Below are positions 16,942-25,307 of a stretch of 64,000 bases of DNA, one piece after another; position 1 is the first letter of the stretch; each line of letters begins with the position of its first letter. The notes below the pieces were generated by a model. The model was given only the letters and a program-made list of their open reading frames with translations. It searched no databases and was not told the DNA's origin. The position numbers and the translations under genes were made by a program. The DNA comes from an uncultured Roseibium sp. (GTDB lineage Bacteria > Pseudomonadota > Alphaproteobacteria > Rhizobiales > Stappiaceae). The DNA lies in the NCBI RefSeq assembly GCF_963675985.1, contig NZ_OY780957.1, forward strand, positions 1,286,001 through 1,350,000. Direction: 5' to 3'.

Positions 16942-19341
16942 TTGCGAGTATCCGTCTTGGTCCTGAAGAACGAAAGCCGTGCCCGGCAGAGGGTGAAGCC
17001 GTCCGAAGTGGATCCGGTGTCCGATGGTCACATCGGAGCGTCCGAAACGGCGCAACCGTCGGCTGAAGCCCGCAAAGCGGCCCTGAAATCCGAAACGGAA
17101 CGCCGTATTGCGCCGGATCGGGACGGGCTTGAGCAGCCGGTCTTCGTGACACCTTCCGGAACCTTGATGCATCTCGCAGCGATCTGTGCGATCGCCGGCG
17201 CCATCGGCGCTTTTTTGCTGGCCGGTGGTGGGTCCTATGCGCCGATTGTTTCTGTCTGCCTGGCGTTTTTCGCTGGCGGCCTGGCGGTCTGGCGTCTGTT
17301 TGCCGACGACAAGGCGCGCGATGGGGCGGCCATTGCGGTCAGGGACGTCAAGATCCGCCGCCTGATGCAGCGCTGCGAGGAACTGGAAGACCGCACCTGG
17401 GAATTGCGTGAGTCCGATGAACGCAACGCCAGCATCCTGAGCGCGCTTGGCGATATTGTGGTCCGCCGGGATGCGGACAATTCGGTGGTCTATGCCAACA
17501 CGGCCGCAGCCAAGGCCTTCGGGGCCGACCGGGCGCCGGTCCTCGGTAAGCCACTGCGTCTGCCGATCGTTGGCGATGGCGACAAGTCCAAAGAAAACGC
17601 ATCGGAGCACGGCATCGCCTTCGGCGATCTTTATCTGCAAACGGTTGACGGACCGCGCTGGTTCTCCCGCATCGACGTCGGCGTGCGCGATACCATTAGC
17701 GACCAGCCGCTGACGCAGACGGTCCTGCGCGATGTCACCGAACGCCGGCTGATCGAGGAAGAACTTTTGGCCGCACGCCAGTCGGCGGAAAGCTCCAACG
17801 AGGCGAAATCCCGTTTTCTGGCGACAGTCAGCCATGAAATCCGCACGCCCCTGAACGGGGTCCTCGGCATGGCCTCCCTCCTGCGCGATACGCGGCTCAC
17901 CCGGGAACAGACGGCCTATATCGAGGCGCTTGAAACCTCTGGTGAAACCCTTTTGATGCTGATCGACGAGGTCCTGGACTTTTCCAAGGTGGAGGCGGGC
18001 AAGCTGGAAATCCAGGCGGCACCCGTGCGCCTTGCGCCGCTGGTCGAAGGCGTGGTGGAACTGCTGGCGCCCAAAGCCCAGTCAAAGGGCCTTGAGATCG
18101 GGGCCCGATTCCACCCGAGCCTTCCGGAAACCGTCACGCTCGACGCAAGCCGTGTCCGCCAGATCCTGTTCAACCTGACCGGCAACGGCATAAAATTCAC
18201 CGATGAGGGTGGCGTCGCCATCCGGATCGACGGTCGGCGCAATCCGGACGGCGGCAGTTTTCTCGAATTCTCCGTCATGGACACCGGAATCGGGTTCGAC
18301 AAGGCGGAGGCCGACCGTCTGTTTCGGGAATTCGAGCAGGTGGACCACGGCCCGGCCCGGAAGTTCGGCGGCACCGGGCTTGGCCTTGCGATTGCGCAGC
18401 GCCTGACGCGCCTGATGGGCGGGTCGATCGAGGCGACCTCGGCGAAGTCCCGGGGGGCCGTTTTCAAGGTGGTCATACCGGTGCCGGAAGATCTCGTGTT
18501 TCGCGATACGGCGACGTCATCGAGCGTTGCCGGCAAGTCGATCGTGATCGTCAGTGCCAGCGAACTGGAAGGCGCGCTTTTGCGCGAGCGCCTGGAATTC
18601 GAAGGCGCCGAGGTGGCGTTGCGGATGCCCGGCTCCGCCGACCTGACAGATCACCTGGCCGCCGCCGATCTGGTGATGATCGACAATAGCTCGGTCGCCG
18701 ACAGTGGCGGCTGGCTGGTGAGCGCGCGTCTGGCGGGCTGCCGGGCGCCGGCCGTTGTCATGATTGCCCCGCCCGAGCGGGACCGGCTGGAGCGGCTGCA
18801 CGAAGCCGGCTTCACCGCCTATCTGATCCGGCCGGTGCGAAACGAAACCCTGTCCCAGGTCATCGGCGGCCTCCTGGAAGAAGCCGGTCCGGACCAGCAC
18901 CTGTGGGAAGCGGGCGCCGAAGCCCATTCGAACGATCTGGAGGTTCTCCGTGGCAGGACGCCGGTGCGTCCGCTCAGGCTGCTGGTTGCCGAAGACAATG
19001 ACATCAACCGGCTTTTGAGCGAGGCCCTGCTGCGCAAGCTGGGTCACGAACCGACCGTCGTGACCGATGGCGAAAAGGCCGTCGAAGCGGCCGCGTCGAC
19101 CGATTTCGATGCGGTCCTGATGGATCTGCACATGCCGGGCCTCGATGGGATCGGCGCCATCCGCAAGATCCGCGCACAGGAGCAGCAGGGCGGCAAACCC
19201 CCGGTGCCGATTCTGATGGTCACCGCCGATGTCATGAGCGACGCACGCGAAAAGGCCACCAAGGAGGGAGCCGCCGGCTATCTGAGTAAGCCACTGTCGG
19301 CGGATGCCCTCTGCGATGCCCTCACCCGCCTGAAACTCTGA
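16942..19341 (+). CDS. Hybrid sensor histidine kinase
   Basis: The 799-aa protein has two membrane helices (about residues 74-115), a coiled linker, a PAS domain (SILSALGDIVVRRDADNSVVYANTAA), and HisKA with VSHEIRTPLNG (His near 298). HATPase_c follows (GNGIKFTDEGG, DTGIGFD, GGTGLGLAIAQ), then two receiver-like domains. The C-terminal receiver is canonical (Asp in VLMDLHMPG near 726). The middle one is degenerate, lacking the acidic pair at its start and ending in RPVRN rather than a conserved lysine. The start is uncertain: TTG at 16942 has no clear ribosome site and GTGs at 16993 and 17017 are options. No partner or target is adjacent. Confidence 0.9.
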   Translation: MRVSVLVLKNESRARQRVKPSEVDPVSDGHIGASETAQPSAEARKAALKSETERRIAPDRDGLEQPVFVTPSGTLMHLAAICAIAGAIGAFLLAGGGSYAPIVSVCLAFFAGGLAVWRLFADDKARDGAAIAVRDVKIRRLMQRCEELEDRTWELRESDERNASILSALGDIVVRRDADNSVVYANTAAAKAFGADRAPVLGKPLRLPIVGDGDKSKENASEHGIAFGDLYLQTVDGPRWFSRIDVGVRDTISDQPLTQTVLRDVTERRLIEEELLAARQSAESSNEAKSRFLATVSHEIRTPLNGVLGMASLLRDTRLTREQTAYIEALETSGETLLMLIDEVLDFSKVEAGKLEIQAAPVRLAPLVEGVVELLAPKAQSKGLEIGARFHPSLPETVTLDASRVRQILFNLTGNGIKFTDEGGVAIRIDGRRNPDGGSFLEFSVMDTGIGFDKAEADRLFREFEQVDHGPARKFGGTGLGLAIAQRLTRLMGGSIEATSAKSRGAVFKVVIPVPEDLVFRDTATSSSVAGKSIVIVSASELEGALLRERLEFEGAEVALRMPGSADLTDHLAAADLVMIDNSSVADSGGWLVSARLAGCRAPAVVMIAPPERDRLERLHEAGFTAYLIRPVRNETLSQVIGGLLEEAGPDQHLWEAGAEAHSNDLEVLRGRTPVRPLRLLVAEDNDINRLLSEALLRKLGHEPTVVTDGEKAVEAAASTDFDAVLMDLHMPGLDGIGAIRKIRAQEQQGGKPPVPILMVTADVMSDAREKATKEGAAGYLSKPLSADALCDALTRLKL

Positions 19342-19460
19342 AACCGCTGCCGTCTCGCGGAAATCCGATTCGCGCCACTGCCCGAATTGGGCAGACGTTC
19401 TCCGTCATTTGTGATAAGGGAACGGGAGAAACAGGGCGGCAATCCTGCTGAATTGATCGA

Positions 19461-19511
19461 CTGTCATCCATTTGTCGGAAAACTGTGTTTTACGGCAGGA
19501 TCAGTTATAGA
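19461..19511 (+). promoter_or_regulatory. PhoB-type promoter upstream of olsB
   Basis: Three consecutive 11-base units begin at 19461, 19472 and 19483: CTGTCATCCAT, TTGTCGGAAAA and CTGTGTTTTAC. The first is an exact CTGTCAT and the others are partial. A -10-like TATAGA at 19506-19511 follows 12 bases after the third unit, the arrangement of PhoB-activated promoters that lack a normal -35. olsB starts 216 bases further on. Ornithine lipid synthesis is known to be PhoB-induced in rhizobia, which supports the reading. Confidence 0.6.
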
Positions 19512-19550
19512 TGCAGCGTTCTCGCAGCTACTGTCGCGGCAAAGGCAAAA

Positions 19551-19590
19551 CCGCAAGTGAAACAGAGCTCAAGGCGTTAAGCACTTGCGG
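19551..19590 (+). promoter_or_regulatory. 9-bp inverted repeat in the olsB leader
   Basis: CCGCAAGTG (19551-19559) and CACTTGCGG (19582-19590) are perfect reverse complements separated by 22 bases. The right arm is followed about a dozen bases later by TGTTTT. It would form a hairpin in the predicted olsB leader. It could be an attenuator, an sRNA 3' end or a stabilising element; the sequence does not decide. Confidence 0.5.
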
Positions 19591-19604
19591 CTGGTTCGAT
19601 CTGT

Positions 19605-19626
19605 TTTCATGTGGGACCACATGAAA
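19605..19626. promoter_or_regulatory. 22-bp perfect palindrome upstream of olsB
   Basis: TTTCATGTGG and CCACATGAAA, separated by GA, form perfect 10-bp arms 101 bases before the olsB start. The short two-base spacer is better suited to a dimeric repressor or activator site than to an RNA hairpin. I do not recognise the half-site. Confidence 0.55.
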
Positions 19627-19727
19627 GCATAAAAGTTGATCGATCTTGAAGTGATAGAGTATCTTGGCAGCGTTTGCTCAAATGCAAGATGCTCTTGAGG
19701 AAACAACGATATAGGGGCCGAACATCC

Positions 19728-20669
19728 ATGATGCGGTCGGGCATGTTTTCGCCGAGGAAACTCGTTCAAAAAATCGCACCGGCAGGTCTGCCGATGCAGA
19801 TCCGCTCCGTCGGGCTGCAGTCGGACGTCGCCGGTCTGGACGTGCTGCGTTTTCGGCAGAGCCTCGGCCGGATCGGATCGCTGGAGGTCCGCCTCGCCCG
19901 CAGCTTCCGCGAAGTGAAGATGGCACAGCGGTTGCGCTACAAGGTCTTCTACGAGGAAATGTCGGCCATTGCCGACGCACAAACCCTGGCGAACCGCCGG
20001 GATGCGGACCCCTATGACGCCTTCTGCGATCACATGCTGGTGGTCGATCATTCTTCGTTGAAGCGCAACAAGCTTGGCCGCCTGAAGCCGGAAATCGTCG
20101 GCACCTACCGCCTGCTGCGTCAGGAGATCGCCGATCTGCACGGCGGTTTTTACACGTCCGGCGAATTCGACATCCAGAAGCTGATCGACGCCAATCCGGG
20201 CAAGCGGTTTCTGGAACTCGGCCGGTCCTGCGTGCTCAAGCCTTACCGCAACAAGAAGACGGTCGAGCTGCTGTGGCACGGCATCTGGTCCTATATCCTG
20301 ATGCACAAGATTGACGTCATGATCGGTTGCGCCTCGATCGAGGGCACCAATCCGGACTCCATCGCAGGTCAGCTTGCCTTCCTGCACCACAATGCCCGGG
20401 CGCCGGAAGACTGGCGCGCGACCGCCCTGCCGGAGCGTTACGTGGAGATGAACCGCATACCGGCGGATGGCGTCAATCCGAAGGAAGCGCTGCGTGCCCT
20501 GCCGCCGCTGGTCAAGGGCTATCTGCGTCTCGGCGCCTTCATCGGGGATGGCGCGGTGGTCGATCACCAGTTCGGAACGACCGACGTGCTGATAATCATG
20601 CCGGTGTCGGAACTGAATTCCCGCTATGTGAATTACTACGGCGCGGACGCCAGCCGCTACGCGGCCTGA
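19728..20669 (+). CDS. olsB: L-ornithine N(alpha)-acyltransferase OlsB (GNAT superfamily)
   Basis: Transfers a 3-hydroxyacyl group from acyl-ACP to ornithine, the first step of ornithine lipid synthesis. The 313-aa product shows the family block LEVRLARSFREVKMAQRLRY, AFCDHMLVVDH, RLLRQEIA, the FLELGRSCVLKPYRNKKTVELLW segment and a MIGCASIEGTNPD acyl-pocket region. The ATG at 19728 is chosen over an upstream TTG because AGGGG precedes it. OlsA, the second enzyme, is not adjacent, as in several rhizobia. A Pho-type promoter lies upstream. Confidence 0.88.
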   Translation: MMRSGMFSPRKLVQKIAPAGLPMQIRSVGLQSDVAGLDVLRFRQSLGRIGSLEVRLARSFREVKMAQRLRYKVFYEEMSAIADAQTLANRRDADPYDAFCDHMLVVDHSSLKRNKLGRLKPEIVGTYRLLRQEIADLHGGFYTSGEFDIQKLIDANPGKRFLELGRSCVLKPYRNKKTVELLWHGIWSYILMHKIDVMIGCASIEGTNPDSIAGQLAFLHHNARAPEDWRATALPERYVEMNRIPADGVNPKEALRALPPLVKGYLRLGAFIGDGAVVDHQFGTTDVLIIMPVSELNSRYVNYYGADASRYAA

Positions 20670-20723
20670 TCCTTAAACCAGACGCTCCGTTAGTAGCACG
20701 CCCGCGCATACCGCGAGGACGCA

Positions 20724-21032
20724 TCAGTCTGTGGGCTGCGGTCCGTCGTAGCCTTCGACGATAACCAGATCCCCTTCCGACGCGGCATCGCGCAGGGCCT
20801 TCGCGCGCATATATTCCGGTGACTTGTAGCAGGCCATCGCCTGATCGTAGCTGTCGAATTCGATCACCACATTGCGGGAGCGGGATCCACCTTCCATGGT
20901 CTCGAACCGGCCCGCGCGCACGAGGAAGCGGGCGCCGTACTTCTTGAAGGCCTCGGCATTTGCCGCGACATAGTTCTTGTAAGCGTCCGGGTCCTGCACG
21001 TCGACGCGGGCGACCCAATAAGCCTTGGCCAT
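20724..21032 (-). CDS. DUF1330 domain protein
   Basis: A 102-aa protein of the dimeric alpha/beta-barrel (ferredoxin-like) DUF1330 family: MAKAYWVARVDVQDPDAYKN, then YGARFLVRAGRFETMEG, RSRNVVIEFDSYDQAMACYKSPEY and GDLVIVEGYDG. This covers the whole domain, so the ATG at 21032 is preferred over longer in-frame starts. Function is unknown; the fold is shared with small monooxygenases and ligand-binding proteins. It stands alone, convergent with olsB and divergent from the PBP gene. Confidence 0.88.
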   Translation of the reverse strand: MAKAYWVARVDVQDPDAYKNYVAANAEAFKKYGARFLVRAGRFETMEGGSRSRNVVIEFDSYDQAMACYKSPEYMRAKALRDAASEGDLVIVEGYDGPQPTD

Positions 21033-21238
21033 GAAACCGTTCTCCCAGTTTGTCTTTCCGGTTCTTCCTAGCCGCTTTTGCCGGACCCTGCCACAGCCTA
21101 TTGCCGCCACCTTTGAAGCCCCCACTGAAGCCGCACCGGGGCCCAGCCTTAACGCCCCCTTAAATTGCCGCAATCTATGGTCATTGCGGGGGCCAATGGC
21201 AGAAATGCCGGTGGTCGGTACGGGGATGTTCGTGGGCC

Positions 21239-23473
21239 ATGACACGCAAGGCGAAAAGCGCAAAGCGGATCGAGCCGATCTTCGGTGACGATCGCGGCGG
21301 TATGCTCAACCTGCGCCCTTCGGCGCGGGATCGCGCTGCGGCGCCTGCGGCGAAAAAGACCGCGCCGAAATCGAAAAAAGCACCCGCGAAATCCCGTCAG
21401 AAGGCCGCGTCCCAGAAACCGGCAGGAAGAAAGCCCGCCGTCCGGAAATCTACCAAGGGCCGCAAGGGCGGCGGCGGAGGAGGCAGAAGGTCAGCCTCCC
21501 GTAACAGGAATTTCCGCTCCCGGATGGGCGCCGGAGCAGCCCGGTTCGTGAAACGCGCCTTCTACTGGGGCTGCGTGCTCGGCATCTGGGCCGGCATATT
21601 CGCGGTTGGCTTTATCGGCTACTACGCCGCCTATCTGCCGCCGACCTCCGAATGGAAGGTTCCGGCCCGCCCGCCGAATGTTAAAATCGTCTCCTCCAGC
21701 GGCGCGTTGATCGCCAACCGGGGCGATACCGGCGGCGAAGCCGTCCGCCTTGAGCAGCTCCCACCCTATGTGCCGAACGCGGTGATCGCCATTGAGGACC
21801 GCCGGTTCCGCTCCCATTTCGGCCTCGATCCGCTGGGGCTTGTCCGGGCGGTCTACGTGAACCTGACCTCCGGCAATCTGGTCCAGGGGGGGTCCACGCT
21901 AACCCAGCAGCTTGCCAAGAACCTGTTTCTGGAGCCGGACCGGACCTTGAAGCGCAAGGTGCAGGAACTGGTGCTCTCGATCTGGCTGGAGGCGAAATTC
22001 TCCAAGGACGAGATCATGGAGATGTACCTGAACCGGGTCTACTACGGTTCAGGAGCCTATGGCATCGATGCTGCCGCCCGGCGTTATTTCGGAAAATCGG
22101 CACGCCTCCTGACAATTGCCGAAGCTGCAACGCTGGCCGGCGTCCTGAAAGCACCGTCGCGTTATTCTCCGACCCGAAACCCGGATCTGGCCGAAGCCCG
22201 TGCCCAGCTCGTGCTCACGGCCATGAACCGGGAGGGCTTTATTTCCGACAAGGAGGCGGCCAGTGCTCTGGCGGCACCGGCAACCGCCGTCCGTCGCTAT
22301 GTAACGGCCAGCGAAAACTTCGCCGCCGACTACGTCATGGATATGCTGCCCCATTATGTCGGCTCTTTCGACGGCGACATCATCGTCGACACCACGATCG
22401 ACCTGAACATGCAGCATGCCGCCGAGGAGGCCCTGCGTACGGCGATTTCTGAAAACCGGACCAAATACGGCGTTGCACAAGGGGCCGTCGTCACGCTCGA
22501 CACTGCGGGTGCGATCCGCGCCATGGTCGGCGGCGCCGACTATTCCAAGAGTCAGTACAATCGCGCCGTCTACGCCAAGCGCCAGCCCGGATCGGCGTTC
22601 AAGCCGTTCGTTTATCTGTCGGCTCTGGAATCCGGTATGACCCCGGAAACCGTGCGCCAGGATCAGCCGATCCGGTTCAAGAACTGGACGCCGCAGAACT
22701 ACACCAAGAAATACTATGGCCCGGTCACTCTGACCCAGGCGCTCGCCATGTCGCTCAACACGGTGGCCGCCCGCCTGACCTATGAAGTCGGGCCCAAGAC
22801 TGTCGCCAAGACCGCAAAAAGGCTCGGCATTACCTCGGACATGAAGCCCAACCTGTCGATAGCTCTGGGCACCTCCGAGGTCACGCCGTTGGAAATCGCA
22901 GGCGCCTATGTGCCCTTCTCAAATGGCGGCTACGGCGTGCTGCCGCATATCATTCGCCGGATCAAGACGGTCGACGGGAAACAGCTCTATTCGCGCAAGG
23001 GCGACGGACCGGGCCGGGTCGTCGACCGCCAATACGTCCGTCAGATGAACGCGATGATGTCGGAAACGCTTTTGACCGGAACCGGCAAGAAGGCTCAGCT
23101 TGGCGATCATCGCCCCGCCGGCGGCAAGACCGGAACGAGCCAGGATTTCCGCGATGGATGGTTCATCGGCTACACCGGCAATCTCACCACGGCGGTCTGG
23201 CTCGGCAACGACGACAATTCGCCGACCAAGAAGGCGACGGGCGGGTCTTTGCCGGCGCTGATCTGGAAAAACACCATGGAAAAGGAGCATGAAGGCCTGC
23301 CGGTCGCAAGCCTCTCGGGCGTTCCCGATCCGTCCCTCAGTGTGGCAACCCCGGTGGCCAAGGCGGGGGCGCCTCTTCCGCCCGGCAACGTGGGCGAAAA
23401 CGGCAGCTCCGCCGAAGATGACAGGCGCCCGCGCGGACCGCTCAACCTGCTCAAGTCGCTTTTCGGCGGTTAG
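21239..23473 (+). CDS. Class A penicillin-binding protein (PBP1A-type transglycosylase/transpeptidase)
   Basis: Bifunctional peptidoglycan synthase. The 744-aa product has a long, basic, Lys/Pro-rich cytoplasmic tail (residues 1-105) and one membrane helix (about 106-132). A GT51 transglycosylase follows, with IEDRRFRSHFG near 185, GGSTLTQQLAKNLFL, and EMYLNRVYYG. The transpeptidase has the active-site SAFK near 451, SLN near 508 and KTGTS near 629. All catalytic motifs are intact. The unusually basic tail may contact nucleic acid or partner proteins, but that is a guess. cutA follows after 29 bases. Confidence 0.94.
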   Translation: MTRKAKSAKRIEPIFGDDRGGMLNLRPSARDRAAAPAAKKTAPKSKKAPAKSRQKAASQKPAGRKPAVRKSTKGRKGGGGGGRRSASRNRNFRSRMGAGAARFVKRAFYWGCVLGIWAGIFAVGFIGYYAAYLPPTSEWKVPARPPNVKIVSSSGALIANRGDTGGEAVRLEQLPPYVPNAVIAIEDRRFRSHFGLDPLGLVRAVYVNLTSGNLVQGGSTLTQQLAKNLFLEPDRTLKRKVQELVLSIWLEAKFSKDEIMEMYLNRVYYGSGAYGIDAAARRYFGKSARLLTIAEAATLAGVLKAPSRYSPTRNPDLAEARAQLVLTAMNREGFISDKEAASALAAPATAVRRYVTASENFAADYVMDMLPHYVGSFDGDIIVDTTIDLNMQHAAEEALRTAISENRTKYGVAQGAVVTLDTAGAIRAMVGGADYSKSQYNRAVYAKRQPGSAFKPFVYLSALESGMTPETVRQDQPIRFKNWTPQNYTKKYYGPVTLTQALAMSLNTVAARLTYEVGPKTVAKTAKRLGITSDMKPNLSIALGTSEVTPLEIAGAYVPFSNGGYGVLPHIIRRIKTVDGKQLYSRKGDGPGRVVDRQYVRQMNAMMSETLLTGTGKKAQLGDHRPAGGKTGTSQDFRDGWFIGYTGNLTTAVWLGNDDNSPTKKATGGSLPALIWKNTMEKEHEGLPVASLSGVPDPSLSVATPVAKAGAPLPPGNVGENGSSAEDDRRPRGPLNLLKSLFGG

Positions 23474-23502
23474 CCGCTGGAATTTTCGAAACGAGGATCC
23501 GC

Positions 23503-23817
23503 ATGCGCGTTCTGGAAATCTGGATCAACTGCCCGGATGATGAAACGGCGGACAGCATCGCTGAATCCCTGATCGACTTGCGGCTGGCGGCCTGCGCCAA
23601 CAAGCACCAGCCGGTCGAAAGCAGCTACCGCTGGAAGGGCAATGTGGAATTCGAGCCCGAAATCCCTCTGGTCGTGAAAACCCGTGAAGACCTGTTCGAC
23701 AAGGTTGTCGAAGCCGTGCGCTCCATCCATCCTTATGAAACCCCGAGCATTCTGGGTGTTCCGGTGGAATTCGTGAATGCGGATTACCGGGACTGGGTCA
23801 TTGCCGAGACGGCCTGA
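23503..23817 (+). CDS. cutA: Divalent-cation tolerance protein CutA
   Basis: Small trimeric cytoplasmic protein with a PII-like ferredoxin fold. Its 104 residues show the family signatures RLAACANKHQPVESSYRWKG, EIPLVVKTREDLFDKV and the near-invariant HPYETPSILGVPV. Length is standard. GAGGAT lies just before the ATG, and the gene is close enough to the PBP gene to be co-transcribed. The name derives from copper sensitivity in E. coli, but the physiological role remains unsettled. Confidence 0.95.
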   Translation: MRVLEIWINCPDDETADSIAESLIDLRLAACANKHQPVESSYRWKGNVEFEPEIPLVVKTREDLFDKVVEAVRSIHPYETPSILGVPVEFVNADYRDWVIAETA

Positions 23818-23841
23818 GCGCCATCAAGCCTGCGATGAAAC

Positions 23842-24579
23842 CTATCCGTATCCGTGTAGTCGCTGGCCGTTTTCCTTCAGCCAGGCGCGGGCCTGGCGGG
23901 TATGCGGCGCAAGATCCTCGCAAATCCGCCAGAAGCGGGCGGAATGGTTCATTTCCCGTAAGTGCGCCACCTCATGGGCGGCGACATAGTCGAGGATTTC
24001 CGGCGGTGCCAGAATGAGCCGCCAGGAAAAGGACAGGCTGCCGTTCGACGCACAGGACCCCCAGCGGCTTTTCGTATCCCGGATGGTGATCGTCTTGACC
24101 GGCTTGTCGATTTTCGCCGCGTGAAGGGTGACCGCGGTGCTCAGATCCGCTTTTGCCTGGCCTTTCAGCCATGAGGTCAGCTTGCGCGGCATGTGTTCCT
24201 CCGCCCCGGGTACCCGGAGTTCGGAATGTCCATCGTCATTCAGGGCCGGTTCGACCAGTCCGCGCAGCTTTCCGGTCGGGACAATGCGATGATCCTGCCC
24301 GCGCAAGGGAATGATGTTCCCGGGGAGCAGCGGCACATGGTCCGGCCGGGCTACCATCTTCTCCAGCAGCCAGCCGATATGCTGGCGCGCAAATCGTTCG
24401 GCCCTTTGCAGGTCGCCGCCACGGGGCACGGTCAGGACCGGGCCGGAGTAATCGGACGGCAGGCGCAGCAGATAGCGCCGCGCGCGCGGGTCCGCTCTCA
24501 GCCGGATACGCAATGGCGTTCCGTTGGCCTGAAGCTCGATATGGTCCGGCAGGGGTTTCTTGCGCGCGCGCAGCAGCAT
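23842..24579 (-). CDS. YgjP-like zinc metallopeptidase (M48/DUF45)
   Basis: The 245-aa protein carries DTKSRWGSCASNGSLSFSW and then VAAHEVAHLREMNHSARFW (HExxH near residue 198, with a downstream conserved His), the signatures of the YgjP/WLM-type metallopeptidase group. The N-terminal half is an LRADPRARRYLLRLP beta-domain. The zinc ligands are intact. Substrate unknown. It is convergent with cutA, and the DUF2852 gene lies upstream on the same strand 124 bases away. Confidence 0.9.
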   Translation of the reverse strand: MLLRARKKPLPDHIELQANGTPLRIRLRADPRARRYLLRLPSDYSGPVLTVPRGGDLQRAERFARQHIGWLLEKMVARPDHVPLLPGNIIPLRGQDHRIVPTGKLRGLVEPALNDDGHSELRVPGAEEHMPRKLTSWLKGQAKADLSTAVTLHAAKIDKPVKTITIRDTKSRWGSCASNGSLSFSWRLILAPPEILDYVAAHEVAHLREMNHSARFWRICEDLAPHTRQARAWLKENGQRLHGYG

Positions 24580-24703
24580 GGGGGTCCGGGGTTTGTGAAG
24601 GGGACGAATCGGCGAATGTCAGAAGATTAGCGCGGCTCTTGAACGGACGAAAGCGGCGCTTTGGGGCGCCGCTCTCGGTCGGTGTCGGGAAGGGTCAGGC
24701 CCT

Positions 24704-25132
24704 TCAGGCGGGGTCGGCACCCGGGGTCCGTCCGCGGTTCGCCATGAACCGGTCGAACTCTTCCTGGTCGCGGGCGCGGCGCAACTCGCGGAGGAAATCA
24801 TCGAATTCCGCGCGCATGGTATCGAGCTTCGCGCGCTCTTCTTCCAGCCGCTTCAATTCCCGTTCGCGGTAATCGTCGAACGCCACATTGCCGGTCCGGC
24901 CATAGGCCGTTCCCTGTGCCATGTTATCCATTGCTCCCTTGAATGGGCTTGCACGCCACTGGTCACGCGCATCGCGCGCCATTCCGTGGAAGCGATCGCC
25001 CCACAGGATATAGGCCAGCATGGCAAGGCCAAGCGGCCAGAAGAACACGAAACCCAGCACCATCAGGCCGATGGTCACCGGGGTCCATGCAGGTTTGATC
25101 GAACAGCTTGCAGTCGTCATTGTCCTATCCAT
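24704..25132 (-). CDS. DUF2852 membrane protein
   Basis: A 142-aa protein with a transmembrane helix (PVTIGLMVLGFVFFWPLGLAMLAYILWGD) near the N-terminus. A C-terminal Arg/Glu-rich helix follows (YRERELKRLEEERAKLDTMRAEFDDFLRELRRARDQEEFDRFM) that should form a coiled coil. This is the DUF2852 pattern found in Rhizobiales; function unknown. The start is ambiguous among ATGs at 25141, 25132 and 25120, all of which leave the domain complete. Confidence 0.85.
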   Translation of the reverse strand: MDRTMTTASCSIKPAWTPVTIGLMVLGFVFFWPLGLAMLAYILWGDRFHGMARDARDQWRASPFKGAMDNMAQGTAYGRTGNVAFDDYRERELKRLEEERAKLDTMRAEFDDFLRELRRARDQEEFDRFMANRGRTPGADPA

Positions 25133-25242
25133 GGTTGACATCCACCCCGTTAAGGTGGGGGTCGAAGGCCATCCATTCAAGGAAACGTGCCGAAATGTGA
25201 TCGGCATTGAACGGTCGGGAAGTTGTGCGACCGCGAAATCGA

Positions 25243-25279
25243 CAAAAAACCGTCACCGCCGGAAAGCCGGCGGGGACGG
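25243..25279 (-). terminator. Rho-independent terminator of the GT8-like gene
   Basis: Two 13-base arms (25250-25262 and 25267-25279), complementary except for one position, enclose a four-base loop. On the minus strand the stem is followed by TTTTTTG. It lies about 30 bases after the stop of the GT8-like gene, which is transcribed toward it. Confidence 0.8.
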
Positions 25280-25307
25280 CATATTCGGGCCGGCTGGCGG
25301 TTGCCGG

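Larger units (their letters stand above)
19342..19727. other. 386-base intergenic region and leader before olsB
   Basis: No gene is seen. The region carries three tandem Pho-box-like units with a following -10 element (19461-19511), a 9-bp inverted repeat (19551-19590) and a 22-bp palindrome (19605-19626), each listed separately. If transcription starts near 19518, olsB would have a leader of about 210 nt with two stable hairpins. The first 100 bases after the kinase gene show no strong terminator. Confidence 0.6.
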
